Below, piece after piece: positions 1 through 11,700 of a stretch of DNA of 64,000 nt. Position numbers and translations under genes: made by a program. Source of the stretch: Utricularia gibba (taxonomy: Eukaryota; Streptophyta; Magnoliopsida; Lamiales; Lentibulariaceae); the NCBI GenBank assembly GCA_002189035.1, contig NEEC01000017.1, positions 1,178,001 to 1,242,000 on the forward strand, in the 5' to 3' direction. Below the pieces are notes generated by a model. It ran no database searches, had not been told where the DNA came from, and saw only the letters and a program-made list of their open reading frames with translations. Numbering within the stretch: the first letter of the stretch is position 1; each line of letters begins with the position of its first letter.

Positions 1-2104
1 TAAAAGGTTATCTAAGCCAGAGATTGAGGTTACTATAGTATTTCTAAAAGCATGGGCAGAAGGAGCTTCACCAGAGCAAACATGTCCTGCCGACTCACTC
101 TGGACAACTATCTGACTTTTGGTGGAGTGCTGATTCACATCTTGGGTTGAGGAACTACTTCCAATGCCTTCTCTAGAAGAAGAAGAAACAACATTCAACT
201 GCCCAGATGCAAATTTTAGATGATATTCTAAGAAGCTTACATGGTACCACATGAAGAACTCGTCAATATAAAAATGGAATGAGGTTAAGCTTTTCTGGGA
301 TTTTTTCCACTGAGAAAATGAGTTCCTATTGAAAGAAGACCGCACTGCATTGTCTGGAGAAACAGACAACATGATTTCTCGAACATTAAGAGAGAAACTG
401 CGCTGTAGAAGACCATTTTCAGGAACAGAGCTAGCATCCGGCGTACTCATTGGAGAAGTAGACACACCCTTGTGTAGAAAGAACACTTTCATGCAGGAAA
501 TAAACAAAGACTTTATCAGTCGAAAAATTAGAAAAAGGAGATGGAAAAATTTCAAGACTGGACAAGCAACCAAAGGCAAGGGAATTTTTCCATCATTCCT
601 AGGTTCAATGGATGCAGTTCTTGCACGAATTATTCTTCGAGCCACTGCAATCGCTTCCAATGGTAAATATTTTTCAAGATCAGAAATCAAATCCCACTGA
701 GAGCTGACATGCCTTGAATATGCTCTGTCCTGGGACATTAAAAGCACAGATTTTTTCAATGCATCTTGCGTAGGATATCCTACTCCCAGAAGTAGAGACT
801 CATAAGTCTTTATGTACCGCAGCCACATACATGCAGTTTGAATTGTCCTAACCAAAGACTGCTTCGAACCTGGAATCAGAGAGCTAATTCTGGCTGACAC
901 TATGCTCCAAAGCAGTTTTCCGCTTCTAGCATGTTTACGCTCCAATGAGAAGAATTCATAGAACATGAGCAAAGCTGAAAGGTCCAGTGGAGACAAGACA
1001 ACTTTTATAGAGGGAATATCAGTGCAAAAGGCTGTAAACTGAAGATAATTCAAATTAAGAAGATTGACCATACTGGCCACATTGACAACACAATCTGTTC
1101 CTTTTTCACGGTTCAATGCAATCTGAAAGCAGTCAACATCAACAAGCAATGAGCTTTTAGGAAAAGCCACAAAAAATGAACCCATGAGACCCATGATAAA
1201 GCATTCTGATTTAATCTGTGATGTGGCTCCGAACCGTTTCACGTTCAATGAGCATGAAAAAGGATCTTGGAAACGAGGAGATTTTAGGATCACCCGAACA
1301 TCATACAACTGCAAGCAACCATGCTTAATGACAGCGTTCAACAAAGATGTTCTCCACGTTTTGACGGTAATCTGCGAAATGTTCTGTATCGAATCATGCA
1401 GAATACAACCCTGAAACCATAAGGAAAAGTCTCATTTTGTCACCAAAGGAATTTTCATCTCAAAATAAAAAGGGATCATCTTACAAAAAATAAAATAAAC
1501 TATATCAAATGGAAAAAGAATGAAGAGTGAATCCGGCCTATCAAATTTCACTACACTCGCTTTTCCACCATCTCCCCTCCCACCCAATGCGAATCCCTGC
1601 CATCAACGGTTGCAAAGACTGAAAAAGAGGTACAATTACGGTACCTCAGGGTCAATCTCTCGAAGAAACTTTTTCCGTTCCTCCACCGTTTTGTCTCTCC
1701 ACTTGCACCTCCATTTCACTCCAAATTCATCCTCCTCTTCTCTTTTCCAATAATCCAAGACACCCATCAGCTAAAGCAACAGTTACACAAGAAAACTCAC
1801 AAACGGAAGAAAACAAAGCATACCCGAGTGAAAGAACGACACGCAGACCGCGAACTACGAGCGTGAAAGCGGAAGATGAGAAGGGCGAGAACTGGAGACT
1901 CAAGTGTTCAATAGTAACCTCCTTGAAGCAGAATCTGAACGGGTCGTCCAGTAATTCGTTGAGTGCGGAGGAGTTCAAAGTGACGTTCTTGAGTTCCCCG
2001 GTCGATCGGAAAAACCCAAGACTGAGTTCTAGATTTCGGTCGTCTCTCAGCCATGGCCGCAGAAGAGCTTCCAGCCGACACCGAATTAAACCATCGAACA
2101 ACAT
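1..2104 (-). CDS. Chorein/VPS13-like bridge-type lipid-transfer protein, N-terminal part (runs off left edge)
   Basis: The start codon is at 2104 and exons are 1824-2104, 1645-1770 and 1410 down to the window edge. The N-terminus (MLFDGLIRCRLEALLRPWL, then LNSSALNELLDDP and FKEVTIEHLSLQFSPF) has the layout of the chorein N-terminal domain that caps VPS13-type proteins, which move lipids between membranes through a long hydrophobic groove. It resembles the divergent plant VPS13-like class more than the canonical VPS13 N-terminus; this is a family judgement from memory. The third exon is one open frame of about 470 codons with Ser-rich stretches near the edge. Exon 1 ends in phase 2 while exon 2 reads sensibly only from phase 0, so one base seems to be missing at the run of C at 1823-1825 or the splice model is wrong. 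Most of the protein lies outside the window. Confidence 0.78.
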
Positions 2105-4077
2105 ATCCGTTGCTTGATCGCTTCCTCTCCCTTCACGTTTTCGCCATTTTGAAGAAAGCGGTGGAAGTTTCCAAAGTGATATATATCAAAATTTTATTTT
2201 CCTACGATAATAATAAATAAATATACATAAATATAATAAATGTCTATCCGAAATGCACGAAAAATCTCAAAAAAATCAATTAATCTATAAACCAATCATT
2301 AATTAGTTAATTAATAAAATATTCTGTAAGTACTCATACTTGCATTTATCTAGTTAGAATACTTAATTCTTATTGATGGAGTAAAAATAGGATATGGTTA
2401 ATAGGTTATTGACAGTTTGGCATCGATCGAAAATCGATAAATGTCAAAAATTTGATAGCAGCTGTCGTTTTGCACAGTCTTAAAAGTGGACGAAGTACGA
2501 CAGAGCAGATTGTGGTTATCTGAAAAGCAAAACCGCAGTACATATTGCAGGCACAGAAAGCAACTAATATCTACAGAATTCAAGATTCGGTTAGATCGAC
2601 TTCTCCTATAAGTGTGAGAAATTCTTAAAAGAAAAAGGTTCGACTCTAAGACCTCTAATGTGTATTTTTCTCCCCACTTTCATCAAATGAGAATATTTTT
2701 CCGACAAGCTCTGATAACTCTGTGATTTTTTCATTTTCCGACGATTTCTACGTTAAAATCTCGATCATCTTTCATTTTCAGTTAACAAGAACACACCACA
2801 CATAACACCAAAACCTTAACCGGATATGGCACCCTCGCCCACATGCACAACCTGAAAATTGACCCTCACTTTAACATCCATTTTCAATCGCAACACTTAT
2901 GTTTTTTGTATTCTTTACTTTTATTAAAAATACTTTATAAAATATTAAAAGAATACTTATATTTACATCTTTTTTCTTATTCATACCCAATGTGATATAC
3001 TGTCACTAACTACTAGTATCACATATTCACGCACCACTAAATATATTGAATTTTTTTCTTTTATATATAATACGTAAATTATTCTTTTGATCTTCTATAT
3101 AATTTCTAATGTGTAATTAAATTCTTCTTAATTTACCGATTTTATTATTACAGCAAAAACTCCGAACATGGGGGGGAACACACATGAGGTACCAGAAATA
3201 ACGGTCTCCCTTCCCTCCGACTTGACAGTTGGATTTTTTTATTTCCCTGATGAGATTGAAAGGCGATGATATGAAGGGCAATTAGGGAGGTTGGCATGGA
3301 TTCCAGTTCCGGTAAGGAACGCACCGCGCCTCCAAGGTCTGCACACGGTGGAGTGCGCTGCCTCTGTTGCCTCGGTTCCGCCGGCGTGAGAAATTCCGGC
3401 GTTTCCTGTAACCAAATGGGCGTGTTCGTTTCACATGGTGGTACCTGAATTTCTATCTTCCTCCTCCCTCCTAGTCGGGGAGGCGGATCCTCTTGCCGTC
3501 ACGCTTACAATTCTGTACCCTCGTAAATCAGAGCAACTTGGGCGGCTCCTCTTGGAACACGTCGAATTTTGCACGGGGGATGCGTGTTAGAAATTGACGT
3601 TCAATCCTACGAGAAAATGGAGAACTTTGGGTCACATCCAAACCCTAGTCAAACAAAGCCGAATTGAGTTAACCGCACCCAAGATTCCAAGGCAATTTGG
3701 AGACAACCCAATGGGAAGTCGAGCACAGGAGCACTTTAATGGCCCCCATTAACATTTCGGAAGAGGAGGAGGAATTTTCCGACAATCTGCTGGATGTACG
3801 GATGGCAGGCTTGGCCGGCGCAGACGTCATATGAGGGTAATGACTTCGATATAATTATATAATAAAATATTCCGTGAAAAAGGAAAAACAGCTTTTGTTG
3901 AAAACTCAAAACTGCCCAGTGCCCATAGGAAAACTAGCCCCCGGTTTTTCGATGCTGCGTTGAACTTTTAATGGCCTACACGACATCACGTTGTAGGATA
4001 TTTCTTAATCCTCTCGCTTTTCCTTCCCGGATTGCAATTCCCATCTATCTGCATTTCCGGCAGGTTTTTTTTGGCAG
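2105..4077. other. Intergenic region between divergent VPS13-like and PCO genes
   Basis: About 2 kb separates two divergently transcribed genes, so it should hold both promoters. The part from 2160 to 3150 is strongly A+T-rich with no coding signal. From about 3170 to 3830 the base composition rises towards even, and one 50-codon ORF (3296-3448) occurs there without recognisable homology. A TATA-like stretch lies at 3857-3865 upstream of the PCO start. No transposon ends were recognised. Confidence 0.6.
3857..3865 (+). promoter_or_regulatory. Candidate TATA box of the PCO gene
   Basis: TATATAATA lies about 210 bases before the PCO start codon at 4078, which would leave a 5' leader of about 180 bases. 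The surroundings are A+T-rich, so such a match can arise by chance. Confidence 0.3.
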
Positions 4078-5487
4078 ATGGGTGTTGAGGAAAACGGCAG
4101 CGGGGGGAGGAAAACGCCGTCGGAAAGGACTAGGAGGCGGCGGGAAAGAGTTTCCGCAGTACAGATACTTTATGAAACTTGCAAAGAGGTTTTTGCAGAT
4201 TGCGGTCCTCATGTTGTTCCTTCACCTGAAAATGTTCAAAAACTTGCATCTGTTTTGGGTATTCATTCTCAAATCTCAATCTCCCTTTGCTTATATGACT
4301 CGCTCACAAGCTTTTATTGGGTTTAGTTGTCGTTTTCATGCTTCTTTGAGGGTTTTTATGGGATCAGCTATTTGATCTGTGAACCCTTTGAACTGCTCGT
4401 GATTCTGGATGCTCGAAGCCGTTAAAGATGAAAGCTTTAGTTTGATCTTCTCTGATTTGTTAGGCTGAATCCTATAGTTGAATTCGAAGAAAATGTTTAA
4501 ATGGATATTTTGATTTCCCAAGACTCTAACTTTATGAGATGGGTTCCACATCCATCCACTTCCCATTACTCTAGGAAGAGCCTTCATGCATGCAAAACTG
4601 CCTGTGTCCATGTATTTATTTTGTCTTCAGATCTGCAATTTCTAAACAAAACATTGACCGATTTTGAAATGAATCGATATTGTCTCAGATGGAGTGACTC
4701 AAGAAGACGTTGGTTTACGGCCAAATATGCCGTTTTTCAGCAGCGCGAGATCGCCAGTGATCACTTATATGCACATAGCCGAATGTGACAAATTCTCAGT
4801 ACGTAGCCTGAAAAGCTTGAACTTCTGAATGTGAACTTAAATGACTGATTAGTACTTGTTGGATCACGGCAGATTGGGATCTTCTGCTTGCCACCAAACA
4901 GCGTAATCCCGCTTCATGATCATCCTGGAATGACAGTTTTCAGCAAGCTCCTATTCGGAACAATGCATGTCAAAGCTTATGACTGGGCTGAAGGGTTGCA
5001 TTCAGGAGTCACTGTTCCAAAGGGTATGTTTACCTTGCACGCCTTGATCTGATTCTTCAGCGTGCTTGATGTCGATCCTCGATGCAGGGGGGTTGAAGCT
5101 AGCGAAGCTCAAGATGGACACAAACCTTAGCTCCCCGTGCGCACCCTCCATCCTGTATCCGAATGATGGTGGAAATATGCACCATTTCACAGCCAAAACA
5201 GCCTGCGCGTTGCTCGACGTCCTTGGCCCTCCGTACTCCGACGACGATGGTCGCCATTGCCAGTACTTCTACGAGATCCCGTATGAGGCACATCCAGCAG
5301 GTATACTCCATGATGAAGAAGAAGCTCGATTGCTCAACACAGATTTCGCCTCAATTTTCCCCATTTTGCAGGACTTCATGACGACAAAGAGGAATATGCA
5401 TGGCTCGGTGAAAAGGAGAAACCGGAGGAACTTTCCGTCGTCGGAGTTGCGTATACAGGTCCCCGAATATCCACAAAAAGAAAATGA
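4078..5487 (+). CDS. PCO: Plant cysteine oxidase (PCO/ADO-type thiol dioxygenase)
   Basis: Five exons (4078-4258, 4689-4798, 4873-5023, 5088-5300, 5372-5487) join in phase to give 256 residues. PCOs are Fe(II) dioxygenases that use O2 to oxidise the N-terminal Cys of group VII ERF transcription factors, marking them for N-degron proteolysis, so they act as oxygen sensors. The sequence shows the family blocks in order: TCKEVF near the N-terminus, [31 protein letters not shown], the metal-binding [19 protein letters not shown] with two cupin histidines, then [12 protein letters not shown] carrying a later histidine, and the terminal [19 protein letters not shown]. The basic Arg-rich N-terminus after MGVEENGS resembles the class with nuclear signals (PCO1/2-like). 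Length is normal and no frame is broken. All introns are GT-AG. Confidence 0.95.
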
Positions 5488-6878
5488 CGAAGAAGGCAGA
5501 TACTGATTCCCCTTCACACTCCCAAGAAAACGATGTTTGCTCTGTCCCCGCGATATGTTTGGTTTCTCTCAGACTGTTTCCTCCCTCCCTTGGCCAAGAA
5601 GACGATGTGGATGTACATACATGCAGCGCACACGGTGAATACAGACTGCATTCTCGCCCACTGAAATGGTGAATCAGAAAGCTCCAACTCCTCCTCAGTG
5701 CAGCCAATCTCAATATGCCACGTGGTGCTGCCACGTCCCCCTCCGCTTTTTACATTGATTAAGATGTTTGGCAACCTAAGATTAGAGCCACGTTTACGGT
5801 TTTTGTGGGGGCTGTGGGGCCCCCATTCTATTTCAGCAAATAATATCTCACGGGAAAAAAGCCGTTTTTTAATAGTATGTATTCAAATAAATAGGAGAAG
5901 AAGCGGCAAAGGTTTCTATTTACGTACAAAGCCTCAAAAAACCCATTTCCTAAACATAGAAACAAAAATTCAAAAGCTCTCGGACCCACTGGTCGTTCTT
6001 CCTCTACTTCCCGGCATGATTGGGCCTAGGCCCACTATCAGGAAGCCTCAGGCCCGGCCCAACAGGAAGGACCACTCCATAGTCCATAGCCCATCCCCTC
6101 TACTGCGAATGCGATGCGGTGGCGTCAAGGCATTGCAACACTTAGGTGGATGCTTAGAATGTTGCCACCCTTGCGGTTAATTTATTTCATCTTCTGACTT
6201 CTCACAAAAAGCAGATAAATAAAGGATGTTGGCCCACACTGTAGATAAATTATGTCTAGTTTTTAAATAATGAAAAATGAATAATATACAATTTGGGACT
6301 TATTGTTTATAATTAAAATAAATTTACATCAGATTCATTCATTAACCAACAAATGATTTGATGGGTTTACTTTTCATTAGTGTTGTTTGGTTGATGGGAA
6401 TGAGATAAAATGGGTTTAATTTAACTATGTTTAAATAAAAGTTATGTAAAGAGATTAATTTTTTAATTAGTGTGTAGTTATTTAAATTGAAAATGGAATT
6501 AAGTAATTTTAAATAAACTTAAGTATATGTGATTAAAAAAAACTCGTGTAATTTCAATTTTATTTAAATTTATTAATTAAATATCTTATAATTTTCTTTT
6601 TAAATCTATGTAATCCTATCAACCAAAAATATAATTAGGATCATAGGATAAGATTTGGGTGAACTGAGTCAAATTCAAAAACTTAAATTTAAATCTTAGA
6701 TTGTTCTAGAAAATTCTTGCAACTTATTTTTGCTTTGTCTAAAAAATTATGAAAATAAAAATAAAGTTGTGAATATTCTGTAAACAAATAAAAAATAATA
6801 TAATAAATTAAAAAAAAAAATCTGCCAAGGTTGAAAGGTCATGTTAGAGGATAGCCCCGCGCTGACGACATCTCCCCT
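5488..6878. other. Intergenic region between PCO and STIG1-like gene
   Basis: The first few hundred bases are probably the PCO 3' UTR. The region from 6200 becomes very A+T-rich and contains a MITE-like inverted-repeat element (6386-6627, listed separately). No further gene was found on either strand. Confidence 0.6.
6386..6627. mobile_element. MITE-like element with short terminal inverted repeats
   Basis: The left end at 6386-6401 reads TTTGGTTGATGGGAAT and the reverse complement of the right end at 6612-6627 reads TTTGGTTGATAGGATT, 14 of 16 matching. The 242-base interior is A+T-rich and non-coding. The TTTGGTT ends recall small plant DNA-transposon derivatives, but no clear target-site duplication is visible, so exact borders are uncertain. 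Confidence 0.5.
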
Positions 6879-6886
6879 TATATAAA
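6879..6886 (+). promoter_or_regulatory. TATA box of the STIG1-like gene
   Basis: TATATAAA sits 43 bases before the start codon at 6929, giving a very short 5' leader that is plausible for a small secreted-protein gene. Confidence 0.6.
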
Positions 6887-6928
6887 CCCTACAACTATTC
6901 CCATCTGAATGTACACACAAGGAGAAAA

Positions 6929-7370
6929 ATGCTGAGGCACACGATGAATCTTCTAGCCATCGGCGCCATTGCCGCCGCCGTCGCCGCCGCCGTGTCCCTC
7001 GCTGCTGCCGCAAATCCGATAGCCGAAAGCAAGACATTCGGTGGCCCTCTACAAGGCTTTCTCCACTGCACACAAGGTGACCATCATTTTCTGCATCCAT
7101 ATTTTCATTTGTTTGCATTTCCGCTGACACCCGACAGCAGATAACGAAACCGGAGCATTGGGACAGCACAAGTGGAAGCTCTGCGGCGGCCTGTGCGTGG
7201 ATCTGGGGCGGAGCCGTTTCAACTGCGGCGCGTGCAGCAACCATTGCGCTCAGGGGACGCATTGCTGCGGCGGCGACTGCGTGGATCTCCTGACCAACTC
7301 CAGCCACTGCGGCTGCTGCCACAAATCCTGTGAAGGAAATTGCACCTGGGGAATGTGCAACTACGCTTGA
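6929..7370 (+). CDS. STIG1-like secreted cysteine-rich protein
   Basis: Two exons (6929-7076 and 7141-7370) flank a 64-base GT-AG intron and encode 125 residues. The first 30 or so are a signal peptide: a short polar start (MLRHTMN) then an Ala-rich hydrophobic run ending in AAANP. The mature part carries about 15 cysteines in the Stig1 pattern, including KLCGGLCVDL, FNCGACSNHC, HCCGGDCVDL and HCGCCHKSC. STIG1 family proteins are apoplastic peptides; the founding tomato and tobacco members act in stigma exudate and pollen-tube growth. The family link is from the spacing of the Cys pairs. A tissue role cannot be read from sequence. The second ATG at residue 6 is an alternative start that keeps the signal peptide. 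Confidence 0.88.
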
Positions 7371-8744
7371 AGAAGAAAGAGCAGAACAACATATCTTATA
7401 CTTTTAAATTCATAAATAAATGTATCCTATGTTGTATTTTTTAATCTGATAAGCAAAAGGAAACTTTATGGGATCTGACTTAACAAAAAAAATGAGAGTT
7501 ATAGGGCGTGGGAGCATGTAATAAAGAGGTCGTATTAAATTATGTGACACCCACATCATTAATCTAACCCCAAATACCTTAATTAACCTGTCCAGTTGAT
7601 TAATTAACTCACTACCATCTTCAAACTCTCCTACACTACTCATTGAAATACGCTCCCTAACCGCATAGCATAGCTTTTGGACTTTTAGGCACACCCCCAT
7701 ATCCTACACCAAAAAAAAAAAAAAAAAAACAAGTCCCAAATAAATTTATTTCAATGAGAAAACTAAAAGGAAAAAATTAAATAAGGAATCTATTAGGTTA
7801 TGTTTGGCATGTTGATTTAATTGTTTGAATATAAATGTGTTGATAATAATTTATGTTTTATAAACTAGTTTAACAATACAAAACAGTTGTAAAACACTTC
7901 AGTTGGAAATTTTAAAACTCAACTTTGTTAGATAAGTAAATATTATTTAATTTAAATATATCTATTAAATATAATATATTTTAAATACATATATGTAAAA
8001 ACTATATACCAAATAAAATTCAATTTTAATCACATAGTAATTTAAATATACTATTAAATAAATTATACTATCAAACACTTCCGTAAACTTTATTTTGAAA
8101 AAAAAAATTGTTATAATTCTAGTACTGAACATTAGTAATTTTTTAAAAAATTCAAAATAACTCAAAATAATTGTGGAAGTTTTGTAGGTTCCAAGTACAA
8201 TCTTATACTTTATGAATAGAGTTACTTATAATCAAAGACTTAGTAAATGGGCAGGCATTGATGAGGCGCGGACCCCAAAGATGAACTCGAAGACCTAATC
8301 TTGTGCCTGGACAAGAAAATAAATGGACAAAGATTGTGTTTTGTCCAAACCTTGTAAGCCTACTTCACAGCTGATTCGATACGCTTTTTGGAGATGAAAC
8401 AAAAACGTACGGTTTTGGAAGTTGTGGCGGATCGATCGCCTGCGGTGTGGTTGGAGACGCGGGGCGCCTGCATTGGTGGAGTAGGCCTTTCGTGTTTCGT
8501 TAGCTTGTATGGTTTAAGTGATTTTATGTGGAAGAAGCAGAAGAAGAAGAAGGAGAGAGTTTGGGAAATCAGCTTATATAAGCCATAAGCTCCAAGGGAA
8601 CACAGACGGGAAAAGACATAGGTTTTGGATAGAAGTTAAAGGAAAGAGCCAAGGTCAAAGAACTTCTTCCTTCGTGGCTCTTCCACTGCCTCATTCATCT
8701 CAATGGCAGTGTGTTATCCAGTTGTCTTCGGCTCTCCGGATGAT
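7371..8744. other. Intergenic region, A+T-rich, between convergent STIG1-like and H+-ATPase genes
   Basis: The two flanking genes converge here, so both 3' UTRs should lie in this stretch. It contains an A-run at about 7709-7728 and strongly A+T-rich DNA from 7730 to 8230. Short open frames around 8388-8757 lie antisense to the likely 3' UTR of the H+-ATPase and show no homology. Inverted TTTGG-type ends near 7806 and 8075 were too weak to call an element. Confidence 0.55.
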
Positions 8745-11700
8745 CTACACCGTGTAGTTTTGCTGGATGGTCTCGATGTCGAGCCCCTTGAGCTTCACGA
8801 CGGACTCGACATGGCCCTTGAGTGTGTGCAGCTCACGAAGTCTGCAACCACCACAGTGTGTTTTCACAAGAAGAGATTTTATGGGTTGTCTAAAAGTAAG
8901 GATTTTGGTGTATTTGGTACCTTGCGATCTCAGCTCTTCTCTTTGCTTGCTCCGCGATTTCGGAGAGCTCTCTGTAGCTATTCTTCTCGTTCAGTATGTT
9001 AGCAGGCTCTGCTGTTTGTAGGCCGTGTAAGGTTCTCTGAGCGAGTGCCCATTGAGCTTCTCTGTCTTCTTTGCCGTAGTCTTTCTTGGTTGTGAATGCA
9101 GTCTGTTGGAAAGACATGGAAATGCTTGGAATCCATCAAATGTGATAAGATATGATGCACCTCTAGCAGCAGTAGTAGAGTACCTTATTCTCATAGAAGT
9201 TGGTCCAAGCCTTTCCACTGAGGATGTATCTGATGGCAAACTTGATGAAATCCAGTGGCACGTAGAAGACGACACTGTAAATCCATATAACGCCGGCCCA
9301 TCCCCATCCACATCCCCTGATTCTTGCGAATCCCCAGTGTGCATATACAGCGATGAATGTGGCAACCTAACAATACACAGAGTTAGCTGTTTTGCTGGTT
9401 TCATGGTTTGGAGTATGGCCGGAGACTTACAAGTTGGGCGATGATGAAGGCGGACATCAGAAGCATGCCGGGTCGTTCTACGTACGACCAGCTCCGGGAC
9501 CTTGTAACGAAGATGAGAGCTTGGCTGACAATGCTCACTTGCAAGTACAGAGCAGCCATCATTTGTGTTTCATCATGTCTGATGTCTCTGACTCCGAATC
9601 TCGACTGTTTCAGGCAAGGTTTGAGCAAACTCAGGGATTTGAAATGAAAGAAGAAGGACTGTGTTGGGTTGTTCTCTTACAGGAAAGAAGTCGGTTTTGT
9701 GCATCAACCAAAAGAATATGACAGTCATGAGAGCAAGGTAGCCTCCAAGAATGACGCCTGTAGCGAAGATTTCTTTCAGCTTCCAGCTATCTGGGAGGGG
9801 GGATGGCTTCACTCTATCCTTTGAAATGGTCATGATGGTACCTGAAACCCCACAGCTTCAAGATCATCACCAATACAGAAGCATCCACAGAGAAACAGAT
9901 ACGAGTCGTTACCGTCGTTGAGTATGGCGATGATCAAAACCATGAAAGGTGAAAAGTCGAACTTCCATATCAGAGCAATGAGCATGAAGCCAAACTGCAA
10001 AGATGAAGTGAGTCAAAAGAGTGGAATGGGAGGGTCTGGTTCAGGTTTATGGAGTAGATTCCATTATGATCAACTTACAACAATACGGATAGTGATGGAG
10101 ACGGCGTAGATCTGCAAAAGAAGATTTCACTCCTTACATGATCATGAAAAGAAAAGGAGAAGGAATGTGTTGAACGAACGACACTCACTGTGTAGTTCTT
10201 CATCCTTTGGAAAATGGCTCGGCTTGTCAAGACAGCACTGATGATAACGCTGAGACCGGGTTCTGTAAGCACTATATCCGAAGCACTTCTTGCAGCATCT
10301 GTGGCATCAGCAACAGCAATGCCGATATCAGCCTTCTTTAGTGCAGGAGCATCGTTGACACCATCTCCTGTCATTCCCACAATGTGTTTGCTCTCCTGTA
10401 ACTTCTTCACGATTTCATACTTGTGTTCTGCAAAGGACAGCATATGAAGTATGAGAATATATGCTTGATGATTGTCACTTTATGAATAAACGAAGAAGCA
10501 AGTGACCTGGAAACACCCCAGCAAAACCATCTGCCTTCTCAATGAGCTCCTCAACAGGAACCCCAGCTATGGATTCATCCTTGTGTTGCCCGAGCAACGA
10601 TGCTGAAGGATACATGTTTGCTCCCATTCCGAGCCTTCTCCCTGTTTCTTTGGCAATGGCGAGTTGATCACCTACACAAGCGTGTGTCAGTTTGATGGGA
10701 TGTCTCATCTTATTCTCGAAGCTTTTATATTACCTGTGATCATCTTAACATTAACACCAAGATTGAGAGCTCTTCGAATTGTCTCGGCACTGTCGTGTCT
10801 GGGGGGATCAAACAGTGACAGAAGACCAACAAATTGCCATGGAGCACCAGCAGATTCCTTGCTTTTCTCTGGAACTTCCTGTAAAAACATGAAGCATTTG
10901 ATGATCATCAAGCAAATGGAGGAAACAAATGGTATTGCTGTAACGATTTCACACTTGTCTGGACACCGCCAACGATCGAAGACCACGCTCTGCAAACTTA
11001 TCAATGACAGCATGAACCTTCTTCTTGAAGTCCTCTTTGCAGTTGCAGAGGGTGAGGATCTAATTCCAAAAAGATAATCCATAAGATAAATGTAGATAAA
11101 TGTAAAGCAATCCCCATGATGTACCTGCTCAGGGGCGCCTTTGCTTGCTCGATGCCATTTTCCATCAGAATCAACATATGTGAGTGCTGTACGCTTGTCG
11201 ACAGGGTTGAATGGGAAGAAGTGCACTTCCCTTATGCCAGCTCTTGCCTAAGAAACAATGAAAAACTTACTGTGAGAAAAAGAAACATAAGGAGGGGAGA
11301 AAGATGAAGAAGAAGCAAACCTCTTTGGGATCAGCAAGAGTTCCAACAATGGCAGCATCTATGGCATCTTGATTTTCGGTTCTCGATGCTCTGGCAGCCA
11401 AAAGAAGAACATGGTCAGGATCCACTCCCTTTGCGAAAACTTCTATCAAACCCTTGTCGACTGTGAGCTTGTTAAGAGTCAGAGTTCCTGTTTTGTCACT
11501 ACACAAAACGTCCATTCCAGCCATTTCTTCAATAGCAGTCATTCTCTTAGTGATTGCACCTTGGGTTGAAAGCTTGTGGGAGCCAATGGCCATTGTAACA
11601 GACAACACCGTTGGCATGGCGATCGGAATACCACCGATCAGGAGCACCAGGAGGTTATCAATACCTTGTCTATACGGCCTGTGTTGAATCGGGTACATCA

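Noticed and set aside
7806-8075. Possible third TTTGG-type inverted-repeat element
   Set aside because: Ends agree over too few bases in very A+T-rich DNA to exceed chance.
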